Below are positions 25,477 to 34,330 of a stretch of DNA of 64,000 nucleotides, in pieces. The notes below the pieces were generated by a model. The model saw nothing but the letters and a program-made list of their open reading frames with translations. It did no database searches and was not told the DNA's origin. The DNA is from Algimonas ampicilliniresistens (lineage in GTDB: Bacteria; Pseudomonadota; Alphaproteobacteria; Caulobacterales; Maricaulaceae). The position numbers and the translations under genes are program-made. Position 1 is the first letter of the stretch. Every line of letters begins with the position of its first letter. The stretch lies in the NCBI RefSeq assembly GCF_030159955.1, contig NZ_BSNK01000002.1, positions 248,001 to 312,000 on the forward strand, read 5' to 3'.

Positions 25477-27039
25477 TTAGTGCCCGCTGTCATCAGCGGG
25501 GTACCACTCTTCAGTCGCAGGATCATGTATAAGGCGGAAGCTTTGCCAACGCTGCTTGCCGCGCGGCTTCTCCAGCATAAAGCTGATTTCCATGCGATGG
25601 CCATCCGTGCGGAGTGTAATCGCGCCGTAAACGCCGACATTGCGTTTTTGTAGCTTTTTCTGAAGCGCACTACGACCTTTGATTTTGTCCTTTAGCGCCG
25701 TGCGCTCTTGTGAAGCGTCGCGGCCATCATCTTCTATCTCATCGATATCGACATTGAGTGACTGAATATCTTTGTCCAAACGGGCCAAACGTGTGAAATC
25801 CTCCTTCACTCCGCTTTCCCGGGTAGAGCGTAGGATCTCCGTGCAGAAGATCATCGGCGCATCACCCCGCCCGTGCTTTCCTAATCGACCCAAAAGATCA
25901 GGTCGCGGATGCGCATGGCTTTCTTCGTCACCGGACGAGACGACGTAGGCAAAAGCCTCAACAGCTTCGAGAAATTCATCAGTCACATCCGACGCACCGT
26001 GATGACAGCATTTCATCATATCGGCGCGCAGAACCCGGCGTGCTTCCCTGACTGTATCAGATAGCGGGGCAGCGGGGTTGTTGATATCGCCATAATGGCG
26101 CAGCAAATAATCCTCTGCTGGTCGATTGAGGTCGCCGCCAAACAGCAGGCTGAACATACCGATGTCGAGCTTGAGCAGAACAGAATGACCATTCTTGGTC
26201 TTGCCAGTGTTCTTCGCGCTCGAGCCAATATCACTGCCGAACCAACGCAAAGCGGGCTGTCCGCCCCTCCGCTCCGGCACGGGACCGATCACGCGAATTC
26301 GGGCATCGCCTGAGTCAGCTGGAGAAAATCCTGGTAGGTAAGTGTGTCCGCCCGCTTGCACCCCATGTCCAACCGCCAGCATTTCCACCGGCCCAATCCT
26401 GTCCGACTCCAAAGCTGTCCAGATTAGCTTGGGATAGCGTTTGCGACCCCGGACTGTGGCATCCGCATAGATATTGCGGGCATCTTCATCGTTCACCGCA
26501 AGGTCGGTCAGATACCTGCCGGAGCTATCTGATGCCCCGAGTAACTCGTCCCCGGCGCGCTCCAAAAGACCATTGTGCCAGACCTTGTCAAAGCCGAATT
26601 TTGCATTGTCGAACACAGCTTGAAAGCCACCGTAATGGTCATGATCCGGATGGGTCATAATGGCCCCAGCAAAGTCAAAGCGCGCTTTCAGCTTGCCAAA
26701 TCGCCACTTGATCAACCGGGCCATATTGCTCGACTTACCGGCATCAATAATGATGATGCGCTCTTCATTGCCTGTCTCAGCCGATGTCAGGATTGCGCCA
26801 TCACCTTGGCCGACATCTACGAACAGCACTTCAAGTGGTCGGGTGTCTGTCGTCTCTTCCGTCTGGATATAATAGGTCTTCGCGCCCCATTTGATCCGAG
26901 ACCATCCATCAGACCTGTCTTCAACGATATTAAGTACGTCGCCCCATCGCACATCCCTGACTTTGCTTCGCTTTTCAGGACCTGGATAAAGCCAGATTGT
27001 CTTGCCCTTGGGGTGCCAGCGAACAAACTTGGTTGTCAT
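25477..27039 (-). CDS. SH3-like plus ComEC/Rec2-type MBL-fold hydrolase
   Basis: This 520-residue cytoplasmic protein has an N-terminal SH3b-like segment (about 1-66; WLYPGPEKRSKVRDVRWGD). A metallo-beta-lactamase domain of the ComEC type follows: VLFVDVGQGDGAIL (71-84), IIDAGKSS, H130-P-D-H-D-H135 metal site, LLFGGDLN and MKCCHHGASD. The region 440-490 is a charged, likely coiled-coil segment, followed by a small C-terminal domain. There is no signal or ComEC membrane channel, so DNA uptake is not implied. A nuclease or other phosphodiesterase is plausible. The ATG at 27039 has GAGGG upstream; a longer start is not supported. Confidence 0.8.
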   Translation of the reverse strand: MTTKFVRWHPKGKTIWLYPGPEKRSKVRDVRWGDVLNIVEDRSDGWSRIKWGAKTYYIQTEETTDTRPLEVLFVDVGQGDGAILTSAETGNEERIIIIDAGKSSNMARLIKWRFGKLKARFDFAGAIMTHPDHDHYGGFQAVFDNAKFGFDKVWHNGLLERAGDELLGASDSSGRYLTDLAVNDEDARNIYADATVRGRKRYPKLIWTALESDRIGPVEMLAVGHGVQAGGHTYLPGFSPADSGDARIRVIGPVPERRGGQPALRWFGSDIGSSAKNTGKTKNGHSVLLKLDIGMFSLLFGGDLNRPAEDYLLRHYGDINNPAAPLSDTVREARRVLRADMMKCCHHGASDVTDEFLEAVEAFAYVVSSGDEESHAHPRPDLLGRLGKHGRGDAPMIFCTEILRSTRESGVKEDFTRLARLDKDIQSLNVDIDEIEDDGRDASQERTALKDKIKGRSALQKKLQKRNVGVYGAITLRTDGHRMEISFMLEKPRGKQRWQSFRLIHDPATEEWYPADDSGH

Positions 27040-27170
27040 GATGAGCCCTCTCTCAAAACGGCTATAGCACAATACAACCTTTACTTGAACTCGACATTTC
27101 ATCCCGCGCCGTTGTGGCCTTTACACGGGACATCTTCCCTATCAGGATCACCTTTTAGGGGGACCGGATC

Positions 27171-29003
27171 ATGATTTCACGACGCGACTTTCTCAATGGG
27201 GCTCCGATTGCGATCGGGGCAGCTATGACTCCCGGCTTACTCACGGCCTGTGCTGAGACAGGTGTGACAGACACATTCGCTTTGCCAAGTGGGTATTATC
27301 CGCCGACCAAGACGGGCTTGCGTGGTAGTCATGACGGATCGTGGGAGCCGATGCATGATGTCGTATCGGGTATAACGATCGAGCACGGTGCCCCCGAAGA
27401 TGATTATGATTTGATTGTCGTCGGCGCCGGGATGAGCGGATTAGCGGCGGCTTGGTTTTACCGCGATGCGCGACCCGATGCGCGCATCCTCATTCTCGAC
27501 AATCACGATGATTTTGGCGGCCATGCCAAGCGCAATGAATTCGATGTCGGCGGTAAGTTTCGCCTTGGCTATGGCGGCACGGAAGCGATCGATACGCCAA
27601 GCCATTACCCCGATGAAGCCAAGCGGCTGTTGCAAGAGATCGGGATCGAGGTCGACCGCTTCTACACCTATTTCGATCAAGAGTTCTGGGACCGCGAAGG
27701 CCTGTCAAAATCGATCCTGTTCGACGCGGAAACATTCGGTACGACCAAGCTGGTCCCCGGCTACGGATCTCGTCCTTGGGCAGACTTCGCCGCCGATATG
27801 CCAGTCAGCGATCAGGCCAAGCAGGAATTTATCCGCCTGCAAACCTCGACCGAGGATTATATACCAGACCTGTCGACCGACGAGAAATACGAGATCCTGC
27901 GCAAAACCTCCTATGAAGACTTCCTGCGTAATTATGCCCGCGCGCCGGAAGAGGTAATCAATATCTATAAGCGCTGGGGGATGAGTTTCTGGTGCGTCGG
28001 CATTGATGAAATCCCGGCGACGCTGATTCAGAATTATGATGGCGGCATGCCGGGCGTGACGCACACATTACCGCGTACGGGCACGCGCAATGATGACCCC
28101 TATATTTTCCACTTCCCGGACGGGAATGCGTCCATCGCGCGCCTCATGGTTCGCAGTATGATACCGGACGCTATGCCGGGGTCCACTATGGAAGATGTGG
28201 TACTGGCCAAAGCCGATTACACGGCACTGGACCGCCCCGATCAAGCTGTTCGCATCCGCCTGAACAGCACGGCGGTCAAGATGAACAATCTGCGCGACGG
28301 TGTGGTTATGACTTATATGCGAGACGGTAAGCAACATACTGTGCGCGCCGCGCATATGGTCATGGCGGGCTATAATATGGCTCTGCCCTATCTGTGCGAC
28401 GAGCTGCCGGAAACGCAGCGCGAGGCGCTACTCTCCGTGCCAAAAATTCCGTTGGTCTACACGAAGGTCGCCGTGCCGGACTGGCGTCGATTCAAAGAGA
28501 TTGGCACAGATTTCGTCTATTATACGGACGGGTTCTTCAAGCAGGTCGAGTTCGCCTATCCCGTCTCCATCGGGGGCTATGACGCCGTCGGCTCACCGGA
28601 TGAGCCTTTAGTCCTGCATATGTGTCACGTGCCTTGGGTGCCGGATACGAAGGGGCCTGCGCAATGGCGTGAAGGGCGAATGCGCATCCTCGGCACACCG
28701 TTTGAGACCTTTGAGGGCCACGTCAAACACCAACTATCGCAAGCGCTTGCCGATTATGATTTCGATCCCGAGCGGGATATTTCCGCGATCACCGTCAATC
28801 GCTGGCCGCATGGTTACGCCTATTCGTCAGAGCTGATTTGGGAACCGGACTATGCCGATGAAGAGGACAAACCCTGGGTCATTGGCCGCAAGCCTGTTGG
28901 GCGCATTCATGTCGCTAATTCGGACGCAGGCGCCAAGGCCGACACGGGCGTTGCTATGGGTCAGGCGCACCGCGCGATAACGGAAATATTGACCTCAGCC
29001 TAG
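27171..29003 (+). CDS. Tat-exported FAD-dependent oxidoreductase, spermidine dehydrogenase-like
   Basis: This 610-residue flavoprotein has a twin-arginine signal (SRRDFL at 3-8) and a possible lipobox (LLTACAE, Cys 27). The N-terminal YYPPTKTGLRGSHDGSWE is characteristic of a family that includes spermidine dehydrogenase. The FAD dinucleotide fold is VVGAGMSGLAAAWFY (83-97), followed by NHDDFGGHAKRNEFDVGG. The C-terminal HVANSDAGAKADTGVAMGQA-like block contacts FAD. It should fold with FAD in the cytoplasm and work in the periplasm. The amine substrate is inferred from the family only. Confidence 0.82.
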   Translation: MISRRDFLNGAPIAIGAAMTPGLLTACAETGVTDTFALPSGYYPPTKTGLRGSHDGSWEPMHDVVSGITIEHGAPEDDYDLIVVGAGMSGLAAAWFYRDARPDARILILDNHDDFGGHAKRNEFDVGGKFRLGYGGTEAIDTPSHYPDEAKRLLQEIGIEVDRFYTYFDQEFWDREGLSKSILFDAETFGTTKLVPGYGSRPWADFAADMPVSDQAKQEFIRLQTSTEDYIPDLSTDEKYEILRKTSYEDFLRNYARAPEEVINIYKRWGMSFWCVGIDEIPATLIQNYDGGMPGVTHTLPRTGTRNDDPYIFHFPDGNASIARLMVRSMIPDAMPGSTMEDVVLAKADYTALDRPDQAVRIRLNSTAVKMNNLRDGVVMTYMRDGKQHTVRAAHMVMAGYNMALPYLCDELPETQREALLSVPKIPLVYTKVAVPDWRRFKEIGTDFVYYTDGFFKQVEFAYPVSIGGYDAVGSPDEPLVLHMCHVPWVPDTKGPAQWREGRMRILGTPFETFEGHVKHQLSQALADYDFDPERDISAITVNRWPHGYAYSSELIWEPDYADEEDKPWVIGRKPVGRIHVANSDAGAKADTGVAMGQAHRAITEILTSA

Positions 29004-29849
29004 GGTCTGCAATCCGGTCCGGTAACTTCGTCCTACAGGAAGCCGGACGCCAGTGGACAGGTTGGCGTCGGTCGGGCCGACATCGCGCAGATGATCCCGC
29101 ACCGTCAGGTGTGAGCGGTGCAGTCGCACAGGCTCGACCCCGGCTTCGGACAAGAGCGTTTGCAATTCTGACAAAGTGAGCCGAACGAAATGGCGTCCGC
29201 TTTCCGTATGCACCTCAACGTAATTCCCTGCGGCGCTGGCATGGACAATCTCATTGGCGGGAACGAAGATCTGACGGCCACCCGATTTCAGGGTAAGACG
29301 CCCCGTCATCTGCGCGTCTTCGCGCGCCGCCCGGCGTTCTTCGTCCAGCACGGCGATATGGCGAGACGTGATAAAAACACCAAGCATGCTGAGGAAGGTG
29401 AACAGATCTTTGCGCATTTCATAAGCCCAAGGCTCAATCCGCAGCAGGCCGAAATCATAGTGGCCCTGGGCAATGAATGGCCAAACCGCGTGACGCATCG
29501 CGACCATCAGGAGAATATGCCCGACTGTGAACAGTAGAAACGCCGCAGCATAATTGGGCAATCGACGCCCCCAATTCGACAGGCTGAGTGGAAATCTGTT
29601 CAGCCAAATCGGGATCAGAGCCGCCACCGCAATCAGCGCGATATGGGAGCTAGCTTCATACAACCACTGCGCCGTAATACTGCCCGGCTCATGCGGCCCG
29701 CCCTGCCGCGCAATTTCCATTTGCTCAGTCGTTCCCTCAACGATCAGTGAGAGCGTCAGAAACACCAGCACGATAACCCAACTATGGAGGTCCGCACGTC
29801 GGTCTATCGGATTCTGTGTCCTCTTCGTCATAGGTGTTCTCTCGCCCAT
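28995..29849 (-). CDS. Membrane-anchored LytTR-family transcriptional regulator
   Basis: This 284-residue protein has four transmembrane segments (about 23-39, 68-84, 98-118, 148-166), a short charged linker (DEERRAAREDA), and a C-terminal LytTR DNA-binding domain (about 183-284). The domain shows AAGNYVEVHT, RLHRSHLTVRDHL and LPVGRSYR. There is no receiver domain, so it probably senses a membrane signal directly. The start may be 29849 or an ATG at 29831. It is divergent from an acyltransferase gene. The 160-base spacer carries direct repeats that could be its binding sites. The 3' end overlaps the flavoprotein gene by nine bases. Confidence 0.85.
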   Translation of the reverse strand: MGERTPMTKRTQNPIDRRADLHSWVIVLVFLTLSLIVEGTTEQMEIARQGGPHEPGSITAQWLYEASSHIALIAVAALIPIWLNRFPLSLSNWGRRLPNYAAAFLLFTVGHILLMVAMRHAVWPFIAQGHYDFGLLRIEPWAYEMRKDLFTFLSMLGVFITSRHIAVLDEERRAAREDAQMTGRLTLKSGGRQIFVPANEIVHASAAGNYVEVHTESGRHFVRLTLSELQTLLSEAGVEPVRLHRSHLTVRDHLRDVGPTDANLSTGVRLPVGRSYRTGLQTLG

Positions 29850-29888
29850 AGCTCAGCACCCCGTCCAGACCCTTTGTCCCTGTGACAG

Positions 29889-29948
29889 GTTGTTCATCCC
29901 AGACTCGCGTTGTTTGATCCCAAACTCTCAGCGTTTCGTCACACCCGG
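29889..29948. promoter_or_regulatory. Direct repeats in the LytTR/acyltransferase divergent promoter
   Basis: Two close copies, GTTGTTCATCCCAGACTC at 29889 and GTTGTTTGATCCCAAACTC at 29909, start 20 bases apart. A weaker third, GCGTTTCGTCACACCC, starts at 29931. A spacing of about two helical turns on one face of the DNA is what LytTR proteins bind. That they regulate either flanking gene is inferred. Confidence 0.5.
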
Positions 29949-30009
29949 CTCTCATCGAGGGAATAGAACGGGAATGAGGTCAGGACACACGCTGAAGGAC
30001 CTCAAGACA

Positions 30010-31203
30010 ATGACAACGCGACGCTATGACCTCGACACGCTGCGCATCGGCGCTTTTGCCCTGCTCATTTTTTATCACATCGGCATGTTCTATGTGAGCT
30101 GGGGCTGGCACGTGAAAAGCGTCCATGCGGGAGAGGCGGCTGAGCCGCTCATGCGCCTGCTCAATCCCTGGCGATTGTCGCTTCTGTTTCTAATATCGGG
30201 CGCTGCGCTGCGCTTCGCGATTGATAAAACGGACGGGCTAGGTCGGTTTGGCCGGACCCGGACCAAGCGTCTATTCTTACCCTTGCTGTTCGGTATGCTG
30301 GTTGTTGTGGTCCCGCAAGCCTGGCTACAACTCATCGAATCGGGTGAAGTCTCACAAGGATTGATCGCTTTTTATCCGGGCTACCTCACGGATGCTTACT
30401 CGATCACAACGCCGACGTGGAACCACCTTTGGTATGTCGCTTACATCCTCGTCTATACGCTTCTATTGTTGCCAGTCGCACGGCCTCTCAGCCGATTGAG
30501 CGACACGATTGAGCCCGCGCTCGCGAAAGTTCTGTCGGGCCGTTGGGGCTGGTGTTTGCTGCTCGCGATTGTTTTTGCCCCACACATGTTGATCCGTCTG
30601 ACATTGGATGCCCGTTTTCCAACGACGCATGACCTGACTGGTGACTGGGCCAATCATGCACACAGCGTCACTTGGCTTCTGACCGGTTATGTCATCGCCA
30701 AATCATCCGCAGTTTGGGTGGCCTTGCGATCAGGCCGATGGGCATTTTTGACCCTCAGTATTGGATTAGGTGCCGTCTTAACGGTTGCCTGGAACAATTG
30801 GGACGCCGTCGCAGAGGCTGAAACTTGGTTATGGCCTGCGCGCGTGGGACGCGTTCTCTATCTGACCGCCGTCATCTTGACCTTGCTGGCTTGGGCGCAA
30901 CAACTGGCCGCGCGAGAGTGGCGGGGACTGCGCTATCTGACCGAGGCTGTCTTTCCCTATTATATTTTGCACCAGACGATTATCGTAACGGTTGGGTTTT
31001 GGCTAACCCGCCAGAGCTTGAATGTTGGCGTTGAATTTGGGCTTCTAACGGCGGCCACGGTTGGTGGCTGCGTCATCGGTCACGAAATCATTCGCCGCGT
31101 ACCCATCCTACGTCCGCTGTTCGGACTGAAGCCTTTACAGACATCCGCCTTTCGCTTCGAAAGTAAGAGTTCTAATCCCTCGCCCCAGCGGCAGTCGACC
31201 TAA
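30010..31203 (+). CDS. Acyltransferase-3/OpgC-type membrane acyltransferase
   Basis: This 397-residue protein has about ten transmembrane segments and starts RRYDLDTLRIGAFALLIFYHIG, the usual acyltransferase-3 N-terminus with the functional His in the first helix. FLISGAALRFAI, TPTWNHLWYVAYILVYTLL and the late FPYYILHQTIIV block are typical of the OpgC-like subgroup. It may acylate or succinylate an envelope sugar. GAAGGA precedes the ATG at 30010. An ATG 36 bases upstream is an alternative. It is divergent from a membrane LytTR regulator, its likely controller. Confidence 0.85.
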   Translation: MTTRRYDLDTLRIGAFALLIFYHIGMFYVSWGWHVKSVHAGEAAEPLMRLLNPWRLSLLFLISGAALRFAIDKTDGLGRFGRTRTKRLFLPLLFGMLVVVVPQAWLQLIESGEVSQGLIAFYPGYLTDAYSITTPTWNHLWYVAYILVYTLLLLPVARPLSRLSDTIEPALAKVLSGRWGWCLLLAIVFAPHMLIRLTLDARFPTTHDLTGDWANHAHSVTWLLTGYVIAKSSAVWVALRSGRWAFLTLSIGLGAVLTVAWNNWDAVAEAETWLWPARVGRVLYLTAVILTLLAWAQQLAAREWRGLRYLTEAVFPYYILHQTIIVTVGFWLTRQSLNVGVEFGLLTAATVGGCVIGHEIIRRVPILRPLFGLKPLQTSAFRFESKSSNPSPQRQST

Positions 31204-31700
31204 TCAGCGGTTGGTACTTGATCGAGAAAGGCGACCGGCGCGCTGTTGTCGACTGGCAGGACCATAGTCGCAAAGGTCGGATCAGGCTGTGTCGCGCGGA
31301 AAATCTGTCCCAGCAAAAGCATTAGAACGACGCCTGACAGGAGCCCCATCAAGAAGGGTTTACGCGCGGCAACCACATTGTCTGGCATCTCTTCGTCAAT
31401 CCGAGTTTTGATCCGAGACAGAAAAGACGAACGTTTGAGCGGCACAGGCTCCGCCTCAATGTCAACCGCTTGATCGACGATAGGCTGGAGCGGCGCTTGG
31501 GTCGGGGCGTAAGATGATTGCGATAATGTGACGGCGGGATCAGCTGATGAACGCGGCCCACGAGCACCATCCGGAGTGACCGCGCGGCGAGGGTCAAAAT
31601 TGACATCCTGCTGGATGATTGGATCAGACACAGGATCCGACCGCGTCCAAGTGGCGGACGTATCGGACTGCGGCTCTGACTGTGGCGGTACTTTCGTCAC
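31200..31700 (-). CDS. Single-pass membrane protein of unknown function
   Basis: This 166-residue protein was not recognised. The first 100 residues are polar, Pro/Ser/Asp-rich and probably disordered. A cluster SSFLSRIKTRIDEEMPDN is followed by one hydrophobic helix (about 114-134; FLMGLLSGVVLMLLLGQIF) and a 30-residue tail. The positive residues before the helix suggest an N-in topology. The 3' end overlaps the convergent acyltransferase stop by four bases. Confidence 0.7.
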   Translation of the reverse strand: MTKVPPQSEPQSDTSATWTRSDPVSDPIIQQDVNFDPRRAVTPDGARGPRSSADPAVTLSQSSYAPTQAPLQPIVDQAVDIEAEPVPLKRSSFLSRIKTRIDEEMPDNVVAARKPFLMGLLSGVVLMLLLGQIFRATQPDPTFATMVLPVDNSAPVAFLDQVPTAD

Positions 31701-31832
31701 GATGCGCTCTCTCGTTCCGGCCGGGTTAACCCCGGTTGCAAGAGTGACCCTTCAAGCATGGTCCAACTAAGACGGCGTTAAGGCGCAGTGTAACTAAGCA
31801 AAAAATCGATGCCAGACGGTTGCACGCGACGC

Positions 31833-33128
31833 TTAATTCGCATCTTTTTCTAACCAATCCTTGTAGCGTTTTGTTTGCACGGCTTGGTTCTTTTGTTGCA
31901 CCAGAGACGCCAGCACGGGATTGAATCGGCGCTTGGGGTCTTGTCCTCGGCTCATGCGGCGCAAATTGGCCTTAGCCACAGCCATATTCGCTAGACTGCG
32001 GAGCGCCGGGTTCTTCCAACTCACAGTCTGAACGGGACCGCTATCCGTGCTGCCTGCCTGCCAACGGTTCGGGAGGTCGGGCGTGATAATCAAAGCCCGT
32101 GCCAGACCGATCAACTCGACGCCTTTCGAGCCGATCACACGGTCGGCCGTATCGCGCTGAGTGATACCGCCCGTCACCATCAAAGGCATGCTGGCCACCT
32201 CCGCCATTTGTTCAGCAAAGCTCAGGAAATAAGCTTCGCGATCATGTGTCGACTGGCTGACGCGCCCGTCTTGGCTCTCGCCCATCATCGCGGAGCTTTC
32301 ATAAGTGCCGCCAGAGACCTCGACAAAATCGACAGCCTCTGCGCCGAGCCATTCCACGACCTGTGTCGCATCGCGCACGTCGAAGCCCCCTTTCTGGAAA
32401 TCTGCGGAATTGAGTTTCACACCGACGATAAAGTCTGAACCAACGCGGTCACGGACGGACCGCACAATTTCGAGCAGAAGCCGCGCCCGGTTTTCCAACG
32501 CACCGCCCCATTCATCCTCACGCATATTGGTCAGCGGCGACAAGAATTGCGCCAGCAGATAACCATGCGCGGCATGAATTTCGACGCCGTCAAAACCGCA
32601 AGACTTGGCGGCCAAAGCGGATTCGCCAAAGCGCGCGATCAAGCCCCGGACTTCATCCCCTGTCATGGCCCGCGCCGGGGCAAATAATTTCGACAGAGTC
32701 TCCGAGCCCATATCGAGACGTGAGTCCGACGCGCTGACCGCCTCCACACCCTGCGCGGCGTATAGCTGTCGTCCGGGATGGCTGATCTGCATAATAAGCG
32801 ACGCGCCGCCGGACTTTCCGGCTGCGGCCCAATCCTCAAATCGAGTGCGAATATCAGGATTGTCGAGCGTCCCCTGACGCAGCACGATTCCGCCCGGACC
32901 GGTCATGGCCGTGGCGTCCACCATGACATTCCCGGTGATCAGCATGCCAGCGCCGCCATCGGCCCAGGACTGGTATAGATTGACTAGCGCCTCACCCGGC
33001 ACTTGCCCCAGCCCTGAGGCTTGATCAGCCATATTCTCTTCCATCGCCGCCTTAGCGATCCGGTTCGGCACAGTGTGGCCGCAAGGCAAAGTGAGCGGTG
33101 TGAAGAGATCGGGTATAGTATCAGACAT
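31833..33128 (-). CDS. NADH:flavin oxidoreductase, old yellow enzyme family
   Basis: This 431-residue TIM-barrel flavoprotein has the N-terminal LFTPLTLPCGHTVPNRIAKAAM. The substrate-binding pair is H185/H188 in GVEIHAAHGYLLAQFLSPLTN, followed by NRARLLLEIVRSVRD and the phosphate-binding LMVTGGITQRDTA. It lacks the extra FeS/FAD domains of 2,4-dienoyl-CoA reductase. It likely reduces an activated C=C bond with NAD(P)H in the cytoplasm; the substrate is unknown. It is a single gene. Confidence 0.9.
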   Translation of the reverse strand: MSDTIPDLFTPLTLPCGHTVPNRIAKAAMEENMADQASGLGQVPGEALVNLYQSWADGGAGMLITGNVMVDATAMTGPGGIVLRQGTLDNPDIRTRFEDWAAAGKSGGASLIMQISHPGRQLYAAQGVEAVSASDSRLDMGSETLSKLFAPARAMTGDEVRGLIARFGESALAAKSCGFDGVEIHAAHGYLLAQFLSPLTNMREDEWGGALENRARLLLEIVRSVRDRVGSDFIVGVKLNSADFQKGGFDVRDATQVVEWLGAEAVDFVEVSGGTYESSAMMGESQDGRVSQSTHDREAYFLSFAEQMAEVASMPLMVTGGITQRDTADRVIGSKGVELIGLARALIITPDLPNRWQAGSTDSGPVQTVSWKNPALRSLANMAVAKANLRRMSRGQDPKRRFNPVLASLVQQKNQAVQTKRYKDWLEKDAN

Positions 33129-33157
33129 GACCGCGCCTCTAGACGCTAAGTCCCCAA

Positions 33158-33186
33158 AGAAAAAGGCCCCGCAAGTGCGGAGCCTT
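33158..33186 (-). terminator. Intrinsic terminator after the FMN-binding stress protein
   Basis: On the minus strand, AAGGCTCCGC pairs with GCGGGGCCTT (one U-G) around an ACTT loop and runs into a T-rich tail. It lies about 20 bases after the stop codon at 33208. Confidence 0.8.
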
Positions 33187-33207
33187 CATTCGCATATTGC
33201 GGGGCCG

Positions 33208-33735
33208 TTACGCTGCGATGATCTTGCTTTTACCGACATCGGGCAGTGTGTCGGTCAAATTGGCTTTGGCAGTTTCATAGACGAATTTCAGCGGGTTGCC
33301 AGTCGACGCCCAAACGCCTGCCGTGATCGGCACAAATTTCAGCATCAACATTTTCGGATCGTCTTTCCCGCCTGGATACCAGCTCGCGGCGATGGGATTC
33401 CAGAAGCGCTCGATGAGGGCCGCATCGTCTGTGACGGGGTATAGCGTGCCCTCAATACAGGCTTGATAGTCTTTACCGATATGGGTGGCCATGACGGTCG
33501 CGCCAGGGTCGCTCAGCACAGCTTTGCCAAGATCAGACGTGTTGTCAGAGAAGAAATAAATCGCGGAGCTGCCACCTTGCTCAGCCGTCTCGATCGTTTG
33601 CTTGTCGATCTGCGGGGCCATCGGTTGCATATGTTCGCTAGAATTCGGCGAGCCCAGCATAACGCAGCGCGCGCTCTTGAGTTCTTCGAGTAGTTGGATT
33701 CGGGGTTCAGTTTCAAATTTTGACAAGTCAGCCAT
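33208..33735 (-). CDS. Pyridoxamine 5'-phosphate oxidase-like FMN-binding protein (general stress type)
   Basis: This 175-residue split-barrel flavin-binding protein resembles the general stress protein 26 group. Matching segments are ARCVMLGSPNSSEHMQPMAP, AIYFFSDNTSDLGK and ATVMATHIGKDYQACIEG, and it ends with WNPIAASWYPGGKDDPKMLMLKF. It is cytoplasmic; the enzymatic role is not defined and true PdxH activity is unlikely. The ATG at 33735 has AAGGAG eight bases upstream, which decides the start over a TTG two codons earlier. Confidence 0.85.
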   Translation of the reverse strand: MADLSKFETEPRIQLLEELKSARCVMLGSPNSSEHMQPMAPQIDKQTIETAEQGGSSAIYFFSDNTSDLGKAVLSDPGATVMATHIGKDYQACIEGTLYPVTDDAALIERFWNPIAASWYPGGKDDPKMLMLKFVPITAGVWASTGNPLKFVYETAKANLTDTLPDVGKSKIIAA

Positions 33736-34052
33736 GAGCAATCTCCTTCTCGGATAGGGTTAGGTGTTCGAGAAAAATAACGTCCACGGCCATAGGATCG
33801 TTCCTGCGACAAATCGTTCGTTTGTGAGCGTAAGGAGTCGGACCTCACCTCAACCACGTTATTATCGACGGCGCATTCGGCGCGCACCTGACCATGCTCG
33901 GCATTTACACACCGACTGGCCCAGAGATAGACAGCGCAACGAGCCCGATGCTGTTCATCATGGCCCTCACTAGTTTCGCCCTCGCCGCCTTCGTCTGGTG
34001 GGATCGCGCGCGAAGACCGCCTGACTAAATGCCAAGCACAGTTGGGTCGGAG
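33736..34052. other. 317-base interval with only a possible small gene
   Basis: The stretch holds the promoter and ribosome site of the FMN-binding protein and one candidate 44-residue reading frame on the plus strand (listed separately). No tRNA, hairpin terminator or repeat was seen. Confidence 0.5.
33894..34028 (+). CDS. Possible small single-pass membrane protein (44 aa)
   Basis: ATG to TAA encodes a short polar start (MLGIYTPTGPEID), a hydrophobic helix (about 19-35; MLFIMALTSFALAAFV) and a positively charged end (WWDRARRPPD). This is a credible membrane-protein layout. No good ribosome site is visible directly upstream; a GGAG lies about 65 bases earlier without a suitable start. It could equally be chance. 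Confidence 0.3.
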   Translation: MLGIYTPTGPEIDSATSPMLFIMALTSFALAAFVWWDRARRPPD

Positions 34053-34325
34053 CTAGCCCTGCTTCGGCTTGCGGTTTCGCCACGCCTTTAACAGCCCATA
34101 CCCGCTGATAATCAACCAGAAGACTTCAATCACAAAGCTGGCGAGGTTGAAGGTGAAATAGAGCGACACCATGATCAGCAGGGCGCCCAGCCCGTTGATC
34201 GCGGAGAAACGCCAATCTGCGGCGGGCAGCCGGTCCGTTTGCACACCCCAATAGGCGACCAGGATCAGGGCCACGCCGATCAGGCCAATTAAGTCTGGAA
34301 AGCTCATAAGACTATGCATAATCAA
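34053..34325 (-). CDS. Small membrane protein, CBU_0592-like
   Basis: This is a 90-residue protein with three hydrophobic segments: LIGLIGVALILVAYWGVQ, FSAINGLGALLIMVSLYF and NLASFVIEVFWLIISGYGLL. The pattern matches a widespread small family named after Coxiella CBU_0592, often loosely annotated as permease. Function is unknown. A start at 34307 (MSFPDL) would remove six residues. It follows a lipoprotein gene by five bases on the same strand and is probably co-transcribed with it. Confidence 0.7.
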   Translation of the reverse strand: MIMHSLMSFPDLIGLIGVALILVAYWGVQTDRLPAADWRFSAINGLGALLIMVSLYFTFNLASFVIEVFWLIISGYGLLKAWRNRKPKQG

Positions 34326-34330
34326 TCCCG

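Noticed and set aside
25477-27039. MBL protein as a competence (ComEC) DNA-uptake gene
   Set aside because: The membrane channel and OB domain of ComEC are absent; only the hydrolase domain motifs are shared.
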